Source: Candidatus Saccharimonadota bacterium (GTDB taxonomy: Bacteria > Patescibacteriota > Saccharimonadia > Saccharimonadales > Saccharimonadaceae). Taken from it: a stretch of DNA of 64,000 nucleotides. The translations under genes were made by a program, and so were the position numbers. The stretch is taken from NCBI GenBank assembly GCA_017536895.1, contig JAFWCN010000017.1, forward strand, positions 1 through 64,000, in the 5' to 3' direction. Positions 42,377 to 52,028 of the stretch are shown piece by piece. The first letter of the stretch is position 1. Every line of letters starts with the position of its first letter. The notes under the pieces were generated by a model. It did not search any database and was not told the origin of the DNA. It saw only the letters and a program-made list of their open reading frames with translations.

Positions 42377-43253
42377 ATCTTTTTGTCGCATCCTGCCACG
42401 TCGGCAAGGGCTCAAATCCGTTCTCTATCAACTTAGATTTATTTAGCCGTGAATTAAACGGCCTTTTTGCCACAGTTTTTCCTGCAATCTTTTCATACTC
42501 ATTAGTCGTGACATGCTCTACTTTCACATCCATCCCCGCATCCTTGTATATTTCCTCTGCAAAATCTGCCCATGAAATATATCCACCCTCGTTCGTCGCA
42601 TGATAATAACCATATTTATCCGTTTCAATCATATCAACTAGAAGCCTTGCTAAATCTACTGTATAAGTTGGTGTGCCAATCTGATCATCTACTACCTTAA
42701 CCACATCATGCTTCTTCCCCACTTCAATCATCGTCTTAATAAAGTTCTTCCCATTTCTGCCAAACACCCACGCAATTCTCACAATAAAGTATTTGTCCAG
42801 AATCTTCGACACTTCTAATTCTCCATCCAATTTAGATTGCCCATATACATTAATCGGTGCATAATTCTTATCATCTGGCTGCCATGGTTTATCACCTCCA
42901 CCATCAAACACATAATCCGTCGAAATATATACAAATTTTGCATCCACTTCTTTGGCAGCTTCCGCTAAATTCCTCGTACCATCCACATTCACCGCTCTCA
43001 CTACTTCCAATCTAGCAGGATCTTCTGCCCCATCCACATTTGTCCAAGCTGCACAATGCACAATCACATCAGGCTTTACCTCTCGTACTATTTCAAAAAC
43101 TCGATCCTTATCCGTAATGTCCATCTGTACATGCTCAAAATCCGCTTCCGCTTCCGACCTATCCGCACCAAATCCTTTATACCCCCGACGAGCTAGTTCT
43201 TCCATCACATCAAATCCGAGCTGTCCACTCGTACCAGTCACCAACACCTTCAT
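42354..43253 (-). CDS. rfbD: dTDP-4-dehydrorhamnose reductase
   Basis: 299 residues. GTSGQLG at 7-13 is the NAD(P)-binding loop, Y137-x3-K141 (YGQSK) the catalytic pair, and WVFGRNGKNF a family block. It makes dTDP-L-rhamnose by reducing dTDP-4-dehydrorhamnose, the last step of the pathway. Last gene of the rfbA-rfbC-rfbB-rfbD operon, 3 bp after rfbB. Its end overlaps the convergent GT2 gene. Confidence 0.95.
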   Translation of the reverse strand: MKVLVTGTSGQLGFDVMEELARRGYKGFGADRSEAEADFEHVQMDITDKDRVFEIVREVKPDVIVHCAAWTNVDGAEDPARLEVVRAVNVDGTRNLAEAAKEVDAKFVYISTDYVFDGGGDKPWQPDDKNYAPINVYGQSKLDGELEVSKILDKYFIVRIAWVFGRNGKNFIKTMIEVGKKHDVVKVVDDQIGTPTYTVDLARLLVDMIETDKYGYYHATNEGGYISWADFAEEIYKDAGMDVKVEHVTTNEYEKIAGKTVAKRPFNSRLNKSKLIENGFEPLPTWQDATKRFISILEN

Positions 43254-43256
43254 AAA

Positions 43257-44285
43257 CTATTTCCCTCCATACATTTTTTCGTAGTAATTTTGATAATCAC
43301 CCGAGATAATCTCTTCCCACCAATCTTTGTGGTCAAGATACCACTTTATCGTCTTCACAATTCCATTTTCAAACTTCGTCTCTGGCTCCCAGCCAAGTTG
43401 TGTCTTAATTTTAGTTGGATCAATTGCATAGCGCCTATCGTGACCTTTTCTATCTTCTACAAATTCAATCAATGATTCTGGTTTTCCTAATTCCTTCAAA
43501 ATTAGTTTCACAATATCAATATTCGCCATCTCATTATGACCCCCTACATTATACACTTCACCCACACAATCTGCATGCATAATCATATCAATCGCTTTAC
43601 AATGGTCTTCTACATATAACCAGTCTCGCACATTCTTGCCATCGCCATACACTGGCAACTTTTTATCATTAAGAGCATTAATAATCATCAACGGAATCAA
43701 TTTCTCCGGGAAATGATACGGTCCATAGTTATTCGAACAACGTGAAATCGTTGCCGGCAATCCATAAGTCCGATGATAAGCCATCGTCACAAGGTCAGCC
43801 GAAGCCTTTGAAGCCGAATACGGCGACGAAGCATGTAAATTCGTTTTTTCCGTAAAAAATAAATCTGGTCTGTCTAACGGCAAATCACCATATACCTCAT
43901 CCGTTGACACCTGATGATAACGCTTCGCTTTATGTTTCAAACACGCATCCATCAATACTTTTGGCCCCATAATATTAGTTTCCAAAAATACCTGCGGGTC
44001 TTCAATCGACCTATCCACATGCGACTCTGCCGCAAAGTTCACTACAATATCTGGTTTTTCTTCTTCAAATAGTTTATCCACTAATTCCGCATCCCGAATG
44101 TCACCCTTCACAAAACGAAAGTTCTTATTCTCCATCGCTTTCTTTAAGGTAGACAAATTTCCTGCATAGGTCAAAGAATCCAAACAAATAATCCTATAAT
44201 TCGGATATTTCTTTAACATATAATAAACAAAGTTCGAACCAATAAATCCCGCCCCGCCAGTTACAATAATCGTTTTCTTGTCCAT
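43257..44285 (-). CDS. rfbB: dTDP-glucose 4,6-dehydratase
   Basis: 342 residues. GGAGFIGSNF at the N-terminus binds NAD, STDEVYGDL carries the dehydratase acid residues and YSASKASAD the catalytic Tyr-Lys pair; SRCSNNYGPYHFPEKLIPL is diagnostic of RmlB. It converts dTDP-glucose to dTDP-4-dehydro-6-deoxyglucose. Third gene of the rhamnose operon, 7 bp after rfbC. Confidence 0.97.
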   Translation of the reverse strand: MDKKTIIVTGGAGFIGSNFVYYMLKKYPNYRIICLDSLTYAGNLSTLKKAMENKNFRFVKGDIRDAELVDKLFEEEKPDIVVNFAAESHVDRSIEDPQVFLETNIMGPKVLMDACLKHKAKRYHQVSTDEVYGDLPLDRPDLFFTEKTNLHASSPYSASKASADLVTMAYHRTYGLPATISRCSNNYGPYHFPEKLIPLMIINALNDKKLPVYGDGKNVRDWLYVEDHCKAIDMIMHADCVGEVYNVGGHNEMANIDIVKLILKELGKPESLIEFVEDRKGHDRRYAIDPTKIKTQLGWEPETKFENGIVKTIKWYLDHKDWWEEIISGDYQNYYEKMYGGK

Positions 44286-44292
44286 ATACCTC

Positions 44293-44847
44293 CTATAACT
44301 TAAATTTAAAATTCAACTCCGCTAATTTTGGATGTTTCAAATCCTTTTCTGATAGAATTAATTCGCCTTCAACCTCTGGCCAATCAATCCCTGCCGAATC
44401 ATACATTACTCCACCTTCATCTTCCGGGTGATAAAATTCATCACACTTATAAGCAAACTCTGCCTTTTCTGAAACCACCAAAAATCCATGCGCAAATCCT
44501 CTTGGAATCATTAATTGCTTATGATTATCTGCCGATAATAACTCGCCTACCCATTTACCAAAGGTTGGTGACCCTTCGCGAAGGTCCACTGCTACATCAA
44601 ACACTTCACCAGATAATACTCGCACTAACTTTGCCTGTGGATGTTCTTTCTGAAAATGTAAACCTCTTAAAACCCCTCGCCGAGAAGACGATTGATTATC
44701 CTGTACAAATTTATAATCCAGCCCTGCTTCTTTAAAATCTGACTCAGAATAAGTTTCCATAAAATACCCCCGCTCATCACCAAACAACGTTGGTTCAATC
44801 ACATACACCCCTTCAATTGCAGTCTTATTAAATACAAATTTTCCCAT
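44293..44847 (-). CDS. rfbC: dTDP-4-dehydrorhamnose 3,5-epimerase
   Basis: 184 residues of the RmlC cupin family. FGDERGYFMETY, QDNQSSSRRGVLRGLHFQ (with the catalytic His) and VDLREGSPTFGKW, MIPRGFAHGF are family blocks. It epimerises C3 and C5 of the dehydro sugar. One-base overlap with rfbA and 7 bp before rfbB place it firmly in the operon. Confidence 0.96.
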   Translation of the reverse strand: MGKFVFNKTAIEGVYVIEPTLFGDERGYFMETYSESDFKEAGLDYKFVQDNQSSSRRGVLRGLHFQKEHPQAKLVRVLSGEVFDVAVDLREGSPTFGKWVGELLSADNHKQLMIPRGFAHGFLVVSEKAEFAYKCDEFYHPEDEGGVMYDSAGIDWPEVEGELILSEKDLKHPKLAELNFKFKL

Positions 44848-45731
44848 TAATCTCGCATCTTCCCTTCTGCCACGTTAAATAAGTGCTGACCATATGAAGA
44901 TTTCTTATACTTCTTTGCCGATGCCAATAACTCATCCTTAGAAATCCACCCGTTCTTATAGGCCACTTCTTCCGGCGCCGCGATTTGAATACCCTGCCGC
45001 TTCTGCACTACTCTTACGAAGTCTGACGCATCAGCCAAAGAATCCATCGTTCCCGTATCAAGCCAGGCCGAACCTCTGCCCAAGAGTTGCACATCCAAAA
45101 GCCCATCCTTTAAGTACATTTCATTCAAAGTCGTAATTTCAAGTTCCCCTCTATCAGACGGTTTCACCTTTTTCGCCCTTTCCGACACTCCCGCCGGATA
45201 GAAATAAAGTCCCGTCACTGCATAATTACTCTTTGGTTCCTTTGGCTTTTCTTCAATTGAAATTGCCTTCCAATTCTTATCAAACTCCACCACACCAAAT
45301 CTCTCTGGGTCTGTCACATGGTAACCAAATACCGTCGCCCTACCCTTTTCTGCTTTCTTTGTTGACTCTTTTAGCATCTCCGAAAATCCTGACCCATAAA
45401 AGATATTATCCCCTAGCACCATCGCACAGGCTTCATCGCCAATAAAATCTTCACCCAGAATAAACGCCTGTGCCAAACCATCCGGCGAAGGCTGCACTGT
45501 ATAATATAGATCTAGCCCCATCGCCTTACCATCGCCAAGAAGCCTCTGGAAATTTGGCATGTCATCAGGTGTAGAAATAATCAAAATATCCCTAATACCT
45601 GCAATCATCAAAGTAGAAAGCGGATAATAAATCATTGGTTTATCATACACCGGCAACATCTGTTTAGATGTCCCAAGTGTCAGCGGATAAAGCCGCGTCC
45701 CAGATCCCCCCGCTAAGATAATTCCCTTCAT
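44847..45731 (-). CDS. rfbA: Glucose-1-phosphate thymidylyltransferase
   Basis: 294 residues. [11 protein letters not shown] at 8-18 with [17 protein letters not shown] is the RmlA nucleotide-binding signature. [11 protein letters not shown] and [21 protein letters not shown] follow in the right order. It makes dTDP-glucose, the first step toward dTDP-rhamnose. First gene of the four-gene operon. Upstream on the - strand is a TATAAT and a TTGGAG ribosome site. Confidence 0.97.
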   Translation of the reverse strand: MKGIILAGGSGTRLYPLTLGTSKQMLPVYDKPMIYYPLSTLMIAGIRDILIISTPDDMPNFQRLLGDGKAMGLDLYYTVQPSPDGLAQAFILGEDFIGDEACAMVLGDNIFYGSGFSEMLKESTKKAEKGRATVFGYHVTDPERFGVVEFDKNWKAISIEEKPKEPKSNYAVTGLYFYPAGVSERAKKVKPSDRGELEITTLNEMYLKDGLLDVQLLGRGSAWLDTGTMDSLADASDFVRVVQKRQGIQIAAPEEVAYKNGWISKDELLASAKKYKKSSYGQHLFNVAEGKMRD

Positions 45732-45785
45732 AATAATAACTCCAATTACTTTACTTAATTATAACATATTGGGAGAAAAAAGTAT

Positions 45786-46643
45786 CTAGCCAAGCCGCGC
45801 TTTTACTCTGTTTTGCTCATTCTTCATCGCAATAATAACATCTTTAGATAAATCGTACTTCTTCTTAAAATAGCTGTGCATATCGACTATCTCATCAAAA
45901 TGACGCTCTGCTTTTTTGGAATCATCCGTAACACTCCCCTTATGAATTCGGAAATTATTTAAAGATCCACGATTATAACTAATCTTCCCACCTTCCAACA
46001 CCTTCGTATAAATATACCAGTCTCCTACTTGCATATACTTTAATGCTTCTTTCATTATCTTTAATAACTTCTTGTCATTTTTAAACACCGCCGCCGAAAC
46101 ATTTGGTATCGTACATCTTATCGCCATAATTTCCTCAATTTCATGAAATCCATCCTTAACATAACTCTTCTTGTAATGCCCTGTCTTTTCTCTATCTCGC
46201 GACCATCTAAAGCTTGGCGCTATCATTAAACCCCAACTATTAATCAGCTTTGACTCTGCATAAGACAGTACCACCTCCGGGTCGTCAAATCCTTTCATCA
46301 CCTCCTTCAAAAACCTCCGCGAGCAAGAATCATCCGCCTCCGCAATCCAAACATAATCTCCAGTAGCTAACTCAAAACCTTTCTTCCATTGTGCTATTGC
46401 CTTACCAGAATTCACCTCATTCTTCACAAAACTAACCTTTAACTCCGGAAACCTTTCACGCACTTCAGCCAATTTCATTTCAATCACCTCTACACTATTA
46501 TCAGTAGAGCAATCATCTAGCACGATTAACTCATAAATCGGATAGGTCTGCCCTACCACTGAATCAATTCGCCTATTAATATACTTACCATAATTATAGT
46601 TTGGTATCACTACCGAAACTTTTTTACCTTGCGAAATAGTCAT
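45786..46643 (-). CDS. Family 2 glycosyltransferase
   Basis: 285 residues. KVSVVIPNYNYGKYI, LDDCSTDNS and VWIAEADDSCSRRF (with the D-D-x metal site) define a GT-A GT2 enzyme. It is closely similar throughout to residues about 80-330 of the gene at 49872-52028, so the two arose by duplication. It overlaps the previous gene by 20 bp. Probable role: adding a sugar to the rhamnose-containing surface polymer. Confidence 0.88.
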   Translation of the reverse strand: MTISQGKKVSVVIPNYNYGKYINRRIDSVVGQTYPIYELIVLDDCSTDNSVEVIEMKLAEVRERFPELKVSFVKNEVNSGKAIAQWKKGFELATGDYVWIAEADDSCSRRFLKEVMKGFDDPEVVLSYAESKLINSWGLMIAPSFRWSRDREKTGHYKKSYVKDGFHEIEEIMAIRCTIPNVSAAVFKNDKKLLKIMKEALKYMQVGDWYIYTKVLEGGKISYNRGSLNNFRIHKGSVTDDSKKAERHFDEIVDMHSYFKKKYDLSKDVIIAMKNEQNRVKARLG

Positions 46644-47679
46644 ATGCTTCCTCCACCTCTTTCAAGAATTCCTTTCCATAATAATGCTTCAAGGCATATT
46701 CCTTGGCTCGCTTTGCAATTCTTTTATTCTCTTTAGGATGCCCATACAAGTATTCCAATTTACCATACCATTCACTAGTCTTTGCCAAAAACCCATTCTC
46801 CCCATCAGAAATAGCCTTTTTAAATGTATACGTCGGCGACGCAATTGTTGTCGTCTCCACCACCGCCGCCTCAAAAAATTTTAATTCAGATTTACAATTC
46901 GTAAAATCATTTATCACTAGGGGCGCAATATTCACATCAACTTCAGATATTAGCTTCTGTAGCTTCAAATAATCTACCAGCTGAACAACTTGTACTCTCC
47001 CTTTCTCAATCATCTCCTTTATTCTCGCTGAATAATCCATATATCCCACTATTTTTAGCGTCACATCATTATGCTCATTCAAAAACTCTACTAATTCCAA
47101 TTCTATTAGTCTAAAATCCTTCACATGCGTTGGAGAGCCAGAAAAATACCCTACCACAAAACCATCGTACTTCTTTTCCTTCAAACACTTTTCCGATACT
47201 TCTATCTGCTTCTCATTCAACGAATTCGGTATTACTTTATATGGTTTACTAAAGCTCCTTTTTAATTTTTTTCCCAAAAAATCATTTGTACATAAGAATC
47301 CGTCCACCTTCTTCGCAATCCTCCGAATACCCCAAAAATAACCCATCCAATAAACAACATTTCGGCTATTTGTTGATCGCATTAATATCGGCAAATCACG
47401 GTAATCAAAAACCAAATCATCTAAATCAAATAATACCCTCACATTTTTTCGCTTTGCGTCCTCAATTAGTTTCAGTACCGTATCATCTTTTGCCGTCTGT
47501 CTTTCTATCACCAAAATTTCAGCCGAGCCCAAAGCATCATAAATTTTATCGATATCCTTTTTCAAAAACCATTCAGTCTCCCACTTTTTGTTATTTTTCA
47601 ATGCCATCTCAACATTCATGCACCGATAGCGAAACTGAGCACTTTTCTGGTCTTCTACTAAATATATTACCTTCTTCAC
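46624..47679 (-). CDS. GT4-like glycosyltransferase
   Basis: 351 residues. YDGFVVGYFSGSPTHVKDF and the later KSELKFFEAAVVETTTIAS with DGENGFLAKTSEWYGKLE are hallmarks of GT-B (GT4-like) enzymes of rhamnan/polysaccharide loci. The N-terminal VRVLFDLDDLVFDYRDLP resembles the first half of the neighbouring 718-residue protein (47676-49832), marking a second duplication. Overlaps that gene by 4 bp and the next by 20 bp. Confidence 0.85.
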   Translation of the reverse strand: MKKVIYLVEDQKSAQFRYRCMNVEMALKNNKKWETEWFLKKDIDKIYDALGSAEILVIERQTAKDDTVLKLIEDAKRKNVRVLFDLDDLVFDYRDLPILMRSTNSRNVVYWMGYFWGIRRIAKKVDGFLCTNDFLGKKLKRSFSKPYKVIPNSLNEKQIEVSEKCLKEKKYDGFVVGYFSGSPTHVKDFRLIELELVEFLNEHNDVTLKIVGYMDYSARIKEMIEKGRVQVVQLVDYLKLQKLISEVDVNIAPLVINDFTNCKSELKFFEAAVVETTTIASPTYTFKKAISDGENGFLAKTSEWYGKLEYLYGHPKENKRIAKRAKEYALKHYYGKEFLKEVEEAYDYFAR

Positions 47680-49832
47680 TTATATAACCCCACTATCTTA
47701 TCTTCAATCTTTTTCCAATCTCGCGATTCCGCAACTTTTCTTCCATTTTTAGTCAGTTTATTCCTTAATTCTTCATCCTCTACTATTTTCTCAATCTTTT
47801 TTATTCCTCCATCAATATCCCCCTGCTCGTAAAACAAGCAGTTTTCTCCATCTTTCAAATATTCCTGGTTCCCACCATTTGGTACTGCTACCACATACCC
47901 GCCAGTCGCCATCATCTCAAGTGGCGGATAAGAAAAACTTTCTAGTATACTAGTTTTTAGTAAGATATCGCATTCTTCATAGATCTTCCCTACCTCATCA
48001 TGTGGCACCCGATTATAAAACTTGTCTACCCTGTACCAAGCTTTCGGTTTGCCTAAATACGACAAATACACAATTTCAAACTTCTCTTGGTCAAGCCTCT
48101 CAACAATCCGGAAACTCTCATCCACGTTCTTATAATAATCCTTCGAATTTCCTTCGACCAATATCTTTATCTTTCCTTTCAAATCTCTCTCTCGGTATTT
48201 AAACTTATCTAGATCAATCCCATTTGGTGCATATTTTACCTTTCTACCAAAATCTTTTTCCAACCATTCTTTACACCATTCCGAAATTGTTAAATACTTT
48301 ATCCCGTTCTCATGGTAAGTTGCGTTTGCTTCACGTTTCACCGGTGAACCATACTCATTAAAATCTGTCTCAAAATTCTGCACCAAATACATTTTTTCAC
48401 CCGCGTTAGGATACTCCTTCACATATTTCAACGTTGTGTATAGCGTAGCCACCATCCGATCAAATCTCGCATTCACATCATGTTTCACCCCGCTTACCAC
48501 ATTGACTTCTCCATCTTCACTAACAACATTCTTGTCGCTCTTATCCATATTAATTGCCATAACATCCCAACCATTACTTCGCAAAATCTCACAATGCTTA
48601 AAAACCACATTCACGCCGCCACTTATATTGGTAGACGGTAATACAAAAGCAATGTTTTTTGCTAATTTAGAGCTAATAAACTCTGCCAGCCCTCGGCCAG
48701 TATAAGTCGTTACATAGTTTTTTATTGCTTTTTTATGTGCATTCTCACCAATTTGCTCTCGTAATTTTTTATCTAATACCAATCTTTTTATTTTTTCATA
48801 CCATTCGTTACTTGTTTTGCAAAGCATGCCAGTCTCACCGTCATCAATCGCGTCTTTAAACGCCCCAAAATCACTCGCTACCGTCACAACTTTACATAAA
48901 GCCGCTTCCGTCCACTTATTCTCCGATTTCGCTTCATTAAATACTGTTTTTTCAATCGGTGCCAAATTAATGTCTAGTCCTGCAATCACCTTTGGCAATT
49001 CTTCCCAACTTCCGAATGGCTTCCTAATTACCCTATCTTCAAACCTTTCCAAATCCTTTGGTAAATTTAAATATCCCATCACGCACAATTTCGCTTGAGG
49101 AAACTCCTCAAGAATTTGTACAAGAGCCGGGGTTATTAACTCCAAATCCGGATTATGCGTAATGCTCCCACTCAAATACCCAATTACAACTTCGTTCGAA
49201 TCCTTCTTTACGTTTTTTATCGCATCAAGCGATAATTTCACCATTTTCTCACTAGCTACATTTTTATTTACATATACTTCTTTGCCATATTTTTCTAATT
49301 CACGCTTAAGCGCTGGCGTCGTTGTAATACAATAGTCACAAAGCTTCATCGTCTCCCCCATTCTTTTCACCCCATCATCATACAACGCTCGTTCTTCCTT
49401 GTTCATTTTTTGAACATGGTCAATCTTGTCTGTATACTTAGTATCAATCACAAGATCATCCACATCATAAAAAACCCTTTTATTGTAATAATGCGCTTTC
49501 TCAATCAGTTTTTGCACCTCTTCTGTAATCGGGCAACGGAAAATCACCACCGCCCTATAATATTTCAATTTCTCTACGTCTAAATTAGTATACAAAACTT
49601 TTTCCACGCTTAGCCCACAAGCCTCTAGCTGTTCCATTTGGTGATCGACTCTATATCTCTCCGGATGCGACAAAGTACAGCCATTGATAAACAATATGTC
49701 TCGCATTTCATCTGTTTTAAAGCCAGTTTGAGCCTTAAATACTAAATAGTTTTTAGTTTTTTTCGCAACAGAAACCACCCCCTCATCCGCAAGTGTCCGC
49801 CGCACCTTTCCAATTAAACTAGTTAAACTCAT
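47676..49832 (-). CDS. Two-domain GT4 glycosyltransferase
   Basis: 718 residues with two GT-B units. The first (about 40-390) has LSHPERYRVDHQMEQL, VFYDVDDLVID, VVIGYLSGSITHNPDL and DGETGMLCKTSNEWYEKI. The second (about 395-718) has IAFVLPSTNISGGVNVV, KYAPNGIDLDKF and SILESFSYPPLEMMATGG, the classic GT4 donor-binding glutamate region. Two active sites may add two sugars in turn. A TAGAAT box ends 6 nt before the ATG at 49832, suggesting a leaderless internal start for the downstream GT genes. Confidence 0.88.
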   Translation of the reverse strand: MSLTSLIGKVRRTLADEGVVSVAKKTKNYLVFKAQTGFKTDEMRDILFINGCTLSHPERYRVDHQMEQLEACGLSVEKVLYTNLDVEKLKYYRAVVIFRCPITEEVQKLIEKAHYYNKRVFYDVDDLVIDTKYTDKIDHVQKMNKEERALYDDGVKRMGETMKLCDYCITTTPALKRELEKYGKEVYVNKNVASEKMVKLSLDAIKNVKKDSNEVVIGYLSGSITHNPDLELITPALVQILEEFPQAKLCVMGYLNLPKDLERFEDRVIRKPFGSWEELPKVIAGLDINLAPIEKTVFNEAKSENKWTEAALCKVVTVASDFGAFKDAIDDGETGMLCKTSNEWYEKIKRLVLDKKLREQIGENAHKKAIKNYVTTYTGRGLAEFISSKLAKNIAFVLPSTNISGGVNVVFKHCEILRSNGWDVMAINMDKSDKNVVSEDGEVNVVSGVKHDVNARFDRMVATLYTTLKYVKEYPNAGEKMYLVQNFETDFNEYGSPVKREANATYHENGIKYLTISEWCKEWLEKDFGRKVKYAPNGIDLDKFKYRERDLKGKIKILVEGNSKDYYKNVDESFRIVERLDQEKFEIVYLSYLGKPKAWYRVDKFYNRVPHDEVGKIYEECDILLKTSILESFSYPPLEMMATGGYVVAVPNGGNQEYLKDGENCLFYEQGDIDGGIKKIEKIVEDEELRNKLTKNGRKVAESRDWKKIEDKIVGLYK

Positions 49833-49871
49833 ACATTTATTCTATCAAAAAACTCGCAAAAACGCCACCGG

Positions 49872-52028
49872 TTACTTCTTAAAGCCAAATGCTCTCTCAA
49901 TATAATCCACGAAACCCGCAATCTTATCTTCATGTTTTATATAGGCATAAACCTGCTCTGGGTTAGCAGTCATCAACAAATCAGGCAAATCTACTAAATC
50001 CATCTTCTTGCAATACTTTCGAACAAACTTATTATTTGAAACATCCATCATCCGATACTTGTCACAAAAAGTCCCAATAAACTTTTCCCTCTCATTCTTA
50101 TTCCCTATATTACATATCACATGTACCAATAAAGCAATCAGTTGATTACTGACCATTATTCCCTTAATATCTTCCGCTTCATTCGGAAGAATCTTTCTCA
50201 TCTCTTCAACAGCATAATTTACTGTATCAAAAATTGCAAAACGTTTTTCGCTAAACTCAGAGTTTTGGATAGATCCTTTTCTTTGATAGTATTTATAGAA
50301 CGAACTTGGAACATACTGTATATCATTTGCTAACGCCATCACCACTGGTGTAATTGCTACATCCTCATTATTCAATCCCTCAGGATATTTCCCCACTTTA
50401 TCATATAGTTCTCTCTTCACCATCTTATTGTTCGAAGATGCCATCAATCCGTCAATCAAGAAACCCTTCAGTCCACCCGGTTTCTTATGATACACCGGAC
50501 AATTAATAGTTGTCCCATCATCATAAATAAGTGCTATATCGCACACCACAATATCCGCGTCCTTCTCTAAAGCTACTTTTAACATTACCTGGTACCCATT
50601 CGGCTTTATCTCATCATCGGCATCCATAAATATCACATACCGACCACTAGCCTTGTCTAGCCCATAATTTTTCGCCGACGACAGCCCGCCATTCTTTTTA
50701 TAATAATATTTAATTTGCGGACACTCTTTTATATGTTTCTTTATAACACTTTTTGTCTCATCAGTAGACCCATCATCTATTACAATTATTTCCGATTTCT
50801 CCGGCAAAGCTTTCTCAGCAGAAGTTAAACATCCATCGATATAGTTTTCAGCATTATAAGCACACACTATCACACTTAACAAAACTTCATCTCTCACTTT
50901 ACTCTTACTTAATATTTTAGAAAAGGGTTTTTTCATATATTCAAACTCTTCTTCAGATAAGCCAAAGCTGTCTATCACCACCTTACGATACTTTTGAATC
51001 CTTTTCTTGTCACGAGGGCTTAACTCTACATCTTTCATAATACTGCCCTGCACCGCTTCAATCTCTAAAAATTGCTTGTACTTATCCGTTGTCAAAGTAA
51101 CACCTTTTTGCTGCATCCTATGGTAATTCAATGATTCACCACAATAGGCAATTTTACCATGCAAAAGGTACTTTGAATAAAAATACCAATCCCCTGCTAA
51201 TCTAAACTTTTGTGCTTCATGCAAATACTTTTTTATTGGAGCCTCAACCCTTCTAAAAACCACCCCGGAAGCATTAGCAATAGTATTATTAGTACAAAGG
51301 AACTGCTTCAGCTCGTTTTTGCCATCATTAACAAAACTTTTATCCCAATGACCTGTCCTAAATTCGTCAATCCATGGTCTCAAGTCCGCCATTATCTTAT
51401 TCCCGTCCTCATCAATAGTTTTAGACTCAGAATACGACAACACTACATCTTTATCTCTAAATGCTCGCATCACTGAATTTAAAAAGTATTTACTGCACGA
51501 ATCATCCGCTTCACAAATCCACACAAAATCGCCCGTACTTTCTGAAAAACATTTTTCCCATTGTTTAAATACATTGCCACTATTTTGCTCATTTGGCACA
51601 AATTTTACTTTTAAATCTGGTCTTCTTATTTTCAAATCCTCAATTATTTCCTCAATCACCTTACCACTATCATCTGTCGATTTGTCATCCAAAATAATCA
51701 ACTCATAAATTGGATATTTTTGCGAAAGTATTGACTCTACTCTCTCTTTTAAATACCTAGCGTAATTGTAGTTTGGTATTACTGCGCTAACTTTATAAAC
51801 CGGCTTCGGCGTAAAAAACTTTCTTACATCAAAACGGCTCTCCCTTAGGTATATACCAAGCTTACAAAACAATACTATTAAAAATGCAAAAAACATCCAT
51901 CCTACGGTGAACAACACTAATACTCCCCATGAAACATGAAAGATAACTCCTATCACACAGTCCACTATCAACGCTAAAAGAAGTGCTACAGCCAATGTCA
52001 TCTTCGGTCTATTATTTATTCTTTCCAT
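49872..52028 (-). CDS. Membrane-anchored double GT2 glycosyltransferase
   Basis: 718 residues. Two hydrophobic helices (about 10-60) anchor the protein. A first GT2 domain starts at about 78 (KVSAVIPNYNYARYL, LDDKSTDDS, VWICEADDSC) and a second near residue 382 (LLSVIVCAYNAENYI, IDDGSTDETKS, FMDADDEI). The first domain is paralogous to the GT2 at 45786. It overlaps the downstream end of the 52012 gene by 17 bp. A bifunctional polysaccharide-chain enzyme is likely. Confidence 0.88.
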   Translation of the reverse strand: MERINNRPKMTLAVALLLALIVDCVIGVIFHVSWGVLVLFTVGWMFFAFLIVLFCKLGIYLRESRFDVRKFFTPKPVYKVSAVIPNYNYARYLKERVESILSQKYPIYELIILDDKSTDDSGKVIEEIIEDLKIRRPDLKVKFVPNEQNSGNVFKQWEKCFSESTGDFVWICEADDSCSKYFLNSVMRAFRDKDVVLSYSESKTIDEDGNKIMADLRPWIDEFRTGHWDKSFVNDGKNELKQFLCTNNTIANASGVVFRRVEAPIKKYLHEAQKFRLAGDWYFYSKYLLHGKIAYCGESLNYHRMQQKGVTLTTDKYKQFLEIEAVQGSIMKDVELSPRDKKRIQKYRKVVIDSFGLSEEEFEYMKKPFSKILSKSKVRDEVLLSVIVCAYNAENYIDGCLTSAEKALPEKSEIIVIDDGSTDETKSVIKKHIKECPQIKYYYKKNGGLSSAKNYGLDKASGRYVIFMDADDEIKPNGYQVMLKVALEKDADIVVCDIALIYDDGTTINCPVYHKKPGGLKGFLIDGLMASSNNKMVKRELYDKVGKYPEGLNNEDVAITPVVMALANDIQYVPSSFYKYYQRKGSIQNSEFSEKRFAIFDTVNYAVEEMRKILPNEAEDIKGIMVSNQLIALLVHVICNIGNKNEREKFIGTFCDKYRMMDVSNNKFVRKYCKKMDLVDLPDLLMTANPEQVYAYIKHEDKIAGFVDYIERAFGFKK

